Source of the DNA: CAJMSU01 sp964650315 | Lineage (GTDB): Bacteria > Bacillota_I > Bacilli_A > RF39 > UBA660 | Direction: 5' to 3' | DNA length: 16,829 nt | NCBI GenBank assembly: GCA_964650315.1 | Contig: CAZYQE010000013.1 | Location: 1-16,829 of the forward strand | In this document: positions 13,626 through 16,829 of the stretch, in pieces | Numbering within the stretch: the stretch's first letter is position 1 | Layout: every line of letters starts with the position of its first letter | Translations under genes and position numbers: made by a program | The notes under the pieces: model-generated | The model's input: only the letters and a program-made list of their open reading frames with translations | The model's database searches: none | What the model was told of the DNA's origin: nothing

Positions 13626-15226
13626 TGAATTACATTTATATATTTTTATTAGTATCAATATTATTCTGTTTAATATTTAAAAGTAAAAGGTATCTACATA
13701 TGTTACAACAAAACTTATATAACGAAAATAATAGATATTTTAAATGGTATTTTAAAAACTTAAAAGAATTATTTGATTTAGATTTAATAGCTTTAATATT
13801 AGGAATACTATTACTATTTAAATTAAATAAAGATATTAGTTCTACTATAATAATAGTTATAGGAATTATATATTTAATTTTAGGATTATTATGGAGAAAG
13901 AGATTAAAATCTTATCAAAATAAAAAACCATTAGTAATAACAGCTAGAGTTAAAAGATTAATTGTAACTACATTTATTTTATATATAATACCAGTTGTAT
14001 TATTATATACTGTGAATATAGATAAAAGTATTTTATTATTTACATTAACTTTAATGGTTTATTTAAATCCTATTATTGTATGGATTGCTAAAGTAATAAA
14101 TACTCCAGGAGAAAAATGTGTATACTATTATTACTTAACACATGCTAAAGTAAAATTAAAAAATATGAATAATTTAAAAGTAATAGGTATTACTGGTAGT
14201 TATGGTAAGACAAGTAGTAAGAATATATTAAGTGATATATTAAATATTAAGTATAATACATTACCAACTCCAAGAAATTTAAATACTCCATATGGATTAA
14301 TGATAACTATAAATAATCATTTAGATAAATTTAATGATGTATTTATTGCAGAAATGGGTGCTTATAAAAGAGGAGAAATAAAAGAGTTATGTGATTTTGT
14401 TCATCCTAGATATGGTATTTTAACTAGAATAGGTACTGCTCATTTAGAATCATTTGGTAGTGAAGAAAATATAGTTAAAGGTAAATTTGAACTTATAGAA
14501 TCACTTCCTAGTGATGGTTTTGCAGTTTTAAATATGGATGATGAAAAACAAGTTAATTATGATTTAAAAAATAAAGTAAAAGTTATTTGGATAGGTATAG
14601 ATAATGAGGATGCTGATGTTAGAGCTACTAATATTAAGTGTTCTAATAAAGGTACTAGTTTTGATGTTATATTTAAAGGTGATAAAAATAAATATAAGTT
14701 TGAAACTAAGTTATTAGGAGATCATAGTGTTTATAATATTTTAGCAGGTATTGCTTGTGGTAGAGAATTTGGTGTTTCTATAGAAGATTTAGTACAAGCA
14801 GTTAAAACTGTTAGAACAGTAGAACATAGATTAGAATTAAAGAAACTTGGTAATTTTTATCAAATAGATGATGCTTATAATTCTAATCCAGTAGGAGCTA
14901 AAAATGCTTGTAAAGTATTAGGTATGATGCCTGGTATTAAAGTAGTAGTTACTCCTGGTATGATAGAATTAGGAGATAAAGAAGATTATTATAATGAAGA
15001 GTTTGGTAAGCAAATTGCAGAAGTAGCTGATTATGCTGTATTAGTAGGGGAAGAGAAGACTAAACCTATTAAAAAGGGATTAGAGTCTGCAGGCTTTGAT
15101 AAAGATAAAATAGTAGTATATAATGATGTTAGAGATGCATATTCTTTTATTGGAGGATTAACTAATAATAAGAAAGATGTATATGCATTATTTGAAAATG
15201 ATTTACCAGATACTTATAATGAATAG
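13625..15226 (+). CDS. murF: Membrane-anchored MurF-like Mur ligase
   Basis: A 533-residue protein. About five hydrophobic segments lie within residues 1-156, followed by a complete three-domain Mur ligase. The ATP loop is GSYGKTS (191-197), then the EMGAYKRGEIKELC and GTAHLESFGS segments, and DDAYNSNP (415-422), the region that binds nucleotide and separates MurF from other Mur ligases. The end is FENDLPDTYNE. MurF adds D-Ala-D-Ala to UDP-MurNAc-tripeptide, the last cytoplasmic step of peptidoglycan precursor assembly. Ordinary MurF has about 450 residues and no membrane part. N-terminally anchored versions occur, as I recall, in clostridial lineages, so the extension is not unique. It sits 11 bases before ddl, whose product is its substrate. 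It might instead be a specialised amide ligase. Confidence 0.88.
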   Translation: MNYIYIFLLVSILFCLIFKSKRYLHMLQQNLYNENNRYFKWYFKNLKELFDLDLIALILGILLLFKLNKDISSTIIIVIGIIYLILGLLWRKRLKSYQNKKPLVITARVKRLIVTTFILYIIPVVLLYTVNIDKSILLFTLTLMVYLNPIIVWIAKVINTPGEKCVYYYYLTHAKVKLKNMNNLKVIGITGSYGKTSSKNILSDILNIKYNTLPTPRNLNTPYGLMITINNHLDKFNDVFIAEMGAYKRGEIKELCDFVHPRYGILTRIGTAHLESFGSEENIVKGKFELIESLPSDGFAVLNMDDEKQVNYDLKNKVKVIWIGIDNEDADVRATNIKCSNKGTSFDVIFKGDKNKYKFETKLLGDHSVYNILAGIACGREFGVSIEDLVQAVKTVRTVEHRLELKKLGNFYQIDDAYNSNPVGAKNACKVLGMMPGIKVVVTPGMIELGDKEDYYNEEFGKQIAEVADYAVLVGEEKTKPIKKGLESAGFDKDKIVVYNDVRDAYSFIGGLTNNKKDVYALFENDLPDTYNE

Positions 15227-15237
15227 GAGTTGATTAT

Positions 15238-16461
15238 ATGAAAATTAAAGTAGGAGTTATTTTTGGTGGAGAAAGTGTAGAACATGAAGTTAGTATTATT
15301 TCTGCATTACAAGCTATGAATAAGATGGATCAAGAAAAATATGATGTTATACCAATTTATATTACTAAAGATAGAGAATGGTATGCAGGAGATATGTTAA
15401 AAGATATAGAAGTATATCAAGATTTATCTTTAATTAAAAAATATGGAAAGAATGTAGTTTTATATTACAATAAGGGAAGTTATGTATTACAAAAGAAATC
15501 ATTCCCCAAGAGTGTAGTAACTGATATAGATATTGCATTCCCAATAGTACACGGTACTAATGTAGAAGATGGTGTATTACAAGGTTATTTACAATCTATT
15601 GGTATTCCATTTGTTGGAAGTGACGTGTATGGATCAGTAGTTGGTCAAGATAAAGTATATATGAAAGCTATATGGCAAGAAGCAGGGCTTCCAATTACTA
15701 AGTATGCATGGTTCTATGATACTGATTATAAACAAGATAGTGATGCTGTAATTAAAAAGGTATCTAAATTAAAATATCCAGTTATTATTAAACCTGCTAC
15801 TACTGGATCTAGTGTTGGTATATCAGTATGTAAAAATGAAGAAGAATTAATAGAAGGAATAGATGAAGCTATTCAGTATGATAGAAAGATTATAGTAGAA
15901 GAAGTAGTATCTAATTTAAAAGAAGTAAATATTGCTGTTATGGGTAATTATGAACATCAAAAAGTTAGTGCTATAGAAGAAGTGTTATCTGGAAATAAAT
16001 TCTTAACATATGAAGATAAATATGTTGGAGGAGGAAAAGGTAAACTTAAAGGTGGAAAAATGCCTGTTAAATCTGGAAAAGGTGGTATGGCATCTGCTTT
16101 AAGAAAATTACCTGCTAAACTAGATAAAGCTGTACAAGAAAAAGTAGAAGAAGTAGCTATGGAAGCATTCAAGGTTTTAGGATCTGGAGGAAACTGTAGA
16201 ATAGATTTCTTAATAGATGATAAAGCTAAAAAAGTTTATGTTAATGAGATTAACTCTATTCCAGGAAGCTTAGCTTTCTATCTATGGAATGCTAAAGATG
16301 TTAACTTTACAACATTACTTGATGATATGATTAATCTAGGAGTAAAAGATTATAAGAAGAGATTAAGTAAAGTTCATTCTTTTGATACAAATATCTTACA
16401 AGGATTCGCAGCAAGAGGTGGATTAAAAGGTATGAAAGGTTCTAAAGGTAAATTAAGATAG
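15238..16461 (+). CDS. ddl: D-alanine--D-alanine ligase
   Basis: A 407-residue ATP-grasp ligase. GGESVEHEVS (10-19) begins the N-terminal D-Ala-binding domain, HGTNVEDGVLQG the substrate loop, KPATTGSSVG (185-194) the ATP-binding region and RIDF (321-324). NEINSIPGSL (336-345) supplies Mg- and substrate-binding residues. It condenses two D-alanines in the cytoplasm to feed the MurF step. The PGSLAFYLW ending of the core matches the longer clostridial Ddl type. Odd points are a Gly/Lys-rich stretch (264-283) inside the loop after EDKY and a Gly/Lys-rich C-terminal tail (about 389-407), both making it longer than the 300-370 residues common in the family. GAGTTGATT precedes the ATG. It is the last gene of the cell-wall operon. 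Confidence 0.95.
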   Translation: MKIKVGVIFGGESVEHEVSIISALQAMNKMDQEKYDVIPIYITKDREWYAGDMLKDIEVYQDLSLIKKYGKNVVLYYNKGSYVLQKKSFPKSVVTDIDIAFPIVHGTNVEDGVLQGYLQSIGIPFVGSDVYGSVVGQDKVYMKAIWQEAGLPITKYAWFYDTDYKQDSDAVIKKVSKLKYPVIIKPATTGSSVGISVCKNEEELIEGIDEAIQYDRKIIVEEVVSNLKEVNIAVMGNYEHQKVSAIEEVLSGNKFLTYEDKYVGGGKGKLKGGKMPVKSGKGGMASALRKLPAKLDKAVQEKVEEVAMEAFKVLGSGGNCRIDFLIDDKAKKVYVNEINSIPGSLAFYLWNAKDVNFTTLLDDMINLGVKDYKKRLSKVHSFDTNILQGFAARGGLKGMKGSKGKLR

Positions 16462-16478
16462 TTTAACTATCTTTTTTT
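16455..16478 (+). terminator. Intrinsic terminator after ddl
   Basis: A 7-bp stem (AAGATAG / CTATCTT) with loop TTTAA, then T residues to 16478. The left arm contains the TAG stop of ddl. Confidence 0.88.
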
Positions 16479-16483
16479 CATAC

Positions 16484-16509
16484 AAAAAAAGAACTTTTTT
16501 TCAAGTTCT
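16484..16509 (-). terminator. Terminator of leftward tRNA-Lys
   Basis: On the minus strand AGAACTT pairs with AAGTTCT around loop GAAAAA, followed by seven T residues (the A-run at 16484-16490). It lies 15 bases after the tRNA-Lys CCA end. Confidence 0.85.
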
Positions 16510-16524
16510 CTCATAATTATAATA

Positions 16525-16600
16525 TGGTGGACTGTTAGGGATTCGAACCCTAGACCCACTGATTAAGAGTCAGTTGCTCTACCAACTGAGCTAACAGTCC
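16525..16600 (-). tRNA. tRNA-Lys (anticodon CTT)
   Basis: A 76-base cloverleaf on the minus strand with CCA encoded. The acceptor is GGACTGT/ACAGTCC, the discriminator is A, and the anticodon loop CTCTTAA has CTT (plus-strand AAG at 16565-16567). It reads AAG. A second lysine tRNA with TTT should exist elsewhere for the abundant AAA codons. Confidence 0.95.
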
Positions 16601-16617
16601 AATCAACACGCAAATTT

Positions 16618-16646
16618 ATTTTATAATAAATTTAGTAAATTTACAA
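16618..16646 (-). promoter_or_regulatory. Promoter of tRNA-Lys
   Basis: On the minus strand TTGTAA (plus 16641-16646), a 17-base spacer and TAAAAT (plus 16618-16623), about 18 bases upstream of the mature tRNA end. Confidence 0.6.
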
Positions 16647-16675
16647 TAGTTTTTATTAAAAAAGTATATTATTTC

Positions 16676-16705
16676 TTGACTTTAACATACTAATTATAGT
16701 ATTCT
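16676..16705 (+). promoter_or_regulatory. Candidate promoter for the rightward tRNA-Ile transcript
   Basis: TTGACT (16676-16681), an 18-base spacer and TATTCT (16700-16705). The -35 is the best in the window and the -10 is moderate. A start near 16712 would give a leader of about 65 bases before tRNA-Ile. Confidence 0.5.
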
Positions 16706-16711
16706 ATTAGT

Positions 16712-16757
16712 GCGAGTAAAATTTTACTTGCAAAAAGTTTAAAAGTATTGTAAACTT
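16712..16757 (+). repeat. Two inverted repeats in the tRNA-Ile leader
   Basis: GCGAGTAAAA (16712-16721) and TTTTACTTGC (16722-16731) form a near-perfect palindrome with one mismatch or G-U pair. AAGTTTA (16735-16741) and TAAACTT (16751-16757) form a second dyad with a 9-base loop. Neither ends in a T-run, so they are not ordinary rightward terminators. They may be processing stems or operator-like sites. Confidence 0.6.
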
Positions 16758-16776
16758 ATAAAGTATTAATGTTTAT

Positions 16777-16829
<53 letters not shown>

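Noticed and set aside
15957..16172. Minus-strand open frame rich in Pro/Ser opposite ddl
   Set aside because: It is the antisense of the Gly/Lys-rich part of Ddl, with no start signal.

Overview
The window is a very AT-rich, gene-dense piece of a bacterial chromosome. Arginine is mostly AGA and lysine mostly AAA/AAG. Shine-Dalgarno sequences of the AGGTGAT/GGAGGT type precede nearly every gene, and promoters are of the TGnTATAAT type. The order rimP-nusA-rnpM-infB-rbfA, a YkpA-type ABC-F protein and clostridial-style Mur ligase and Ddl proteins point to a low-GC Gram-positive lineage (Bacillota/Mycoplasmatota border, for example an uncultured gut Bacilli group). This placement is inferred from gene content. 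The organism still makes peptidoglycan precursors (MurF-like ligase, Ddl), so it is not a wall-less mollicute. None of the 19 coding genes ends in TGA (11 TAA, 8 TAG), and tryptophan is encoded by TGG.

Layout. 1-2365: a 30-residue-repeat protein cut by the left edge, a small acidic protein and a YkpA/YbiT-type ABC-F ATPase, all co-directional. 2394-3426: a two-gene unit of a membrane-anchored thioredoxin-like protein (CGYC) and a bacterial PH-domain protein, closed by a terminator. 3430-4692: one large unrecognised membrane-anchored, Lys/Asn/Tyr-rich protein. 4707-4933: a tRNA-Cys/tRNA-Gly operon with a near-consensus promoter. 4959-6607: a two-TM protein with a Lys-rich linker and a C-terminal SleB-like cell-wall hydrolase domain, plus a small anchored protein. 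6609-8415: three membrane proteins in alternating orientation, including a CPBP (CAAX-type) intramembrane protease, separated by bidirectional terminators.

8487-12807 is the transcription/translation operon rimP-nusA-rnpM-infB-rbfA. It starts with an extended -10 promoter and a leader hairpin. RimP is reduced to its N-terminal domain, NusA carries an acidic insertion, and the ylxQ and ylxP genes usual in this operon are missing. 12859-16478 is a cell-wall unit: alpha/beta hydrolase, membrane-anchored MurF-like ligase and D-Ala-D-Ala ligase. Ddl would make the dipeptide that the MurF-like enzyme attaches to UDP-MurNAc-tripeptide. 16484-16829 holds a leftward tRNA-Lys(CTT) and the start of a rightward tRNA-Ile(GAT), with divergent promoters between them.

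This is mostly core chromosome. I see no insertion sequence, prophage, CRISPR array or obvious defence system. The less ordinary points are the RimP truncation, the absence of TGA stops, the decayed second ATP site of the ABC-F protein, the membrane-module/hydrolase fusion, a near-perfect 90-bp in-frame duplication, and promoters and terminators packed tightly against or into coding sequence.
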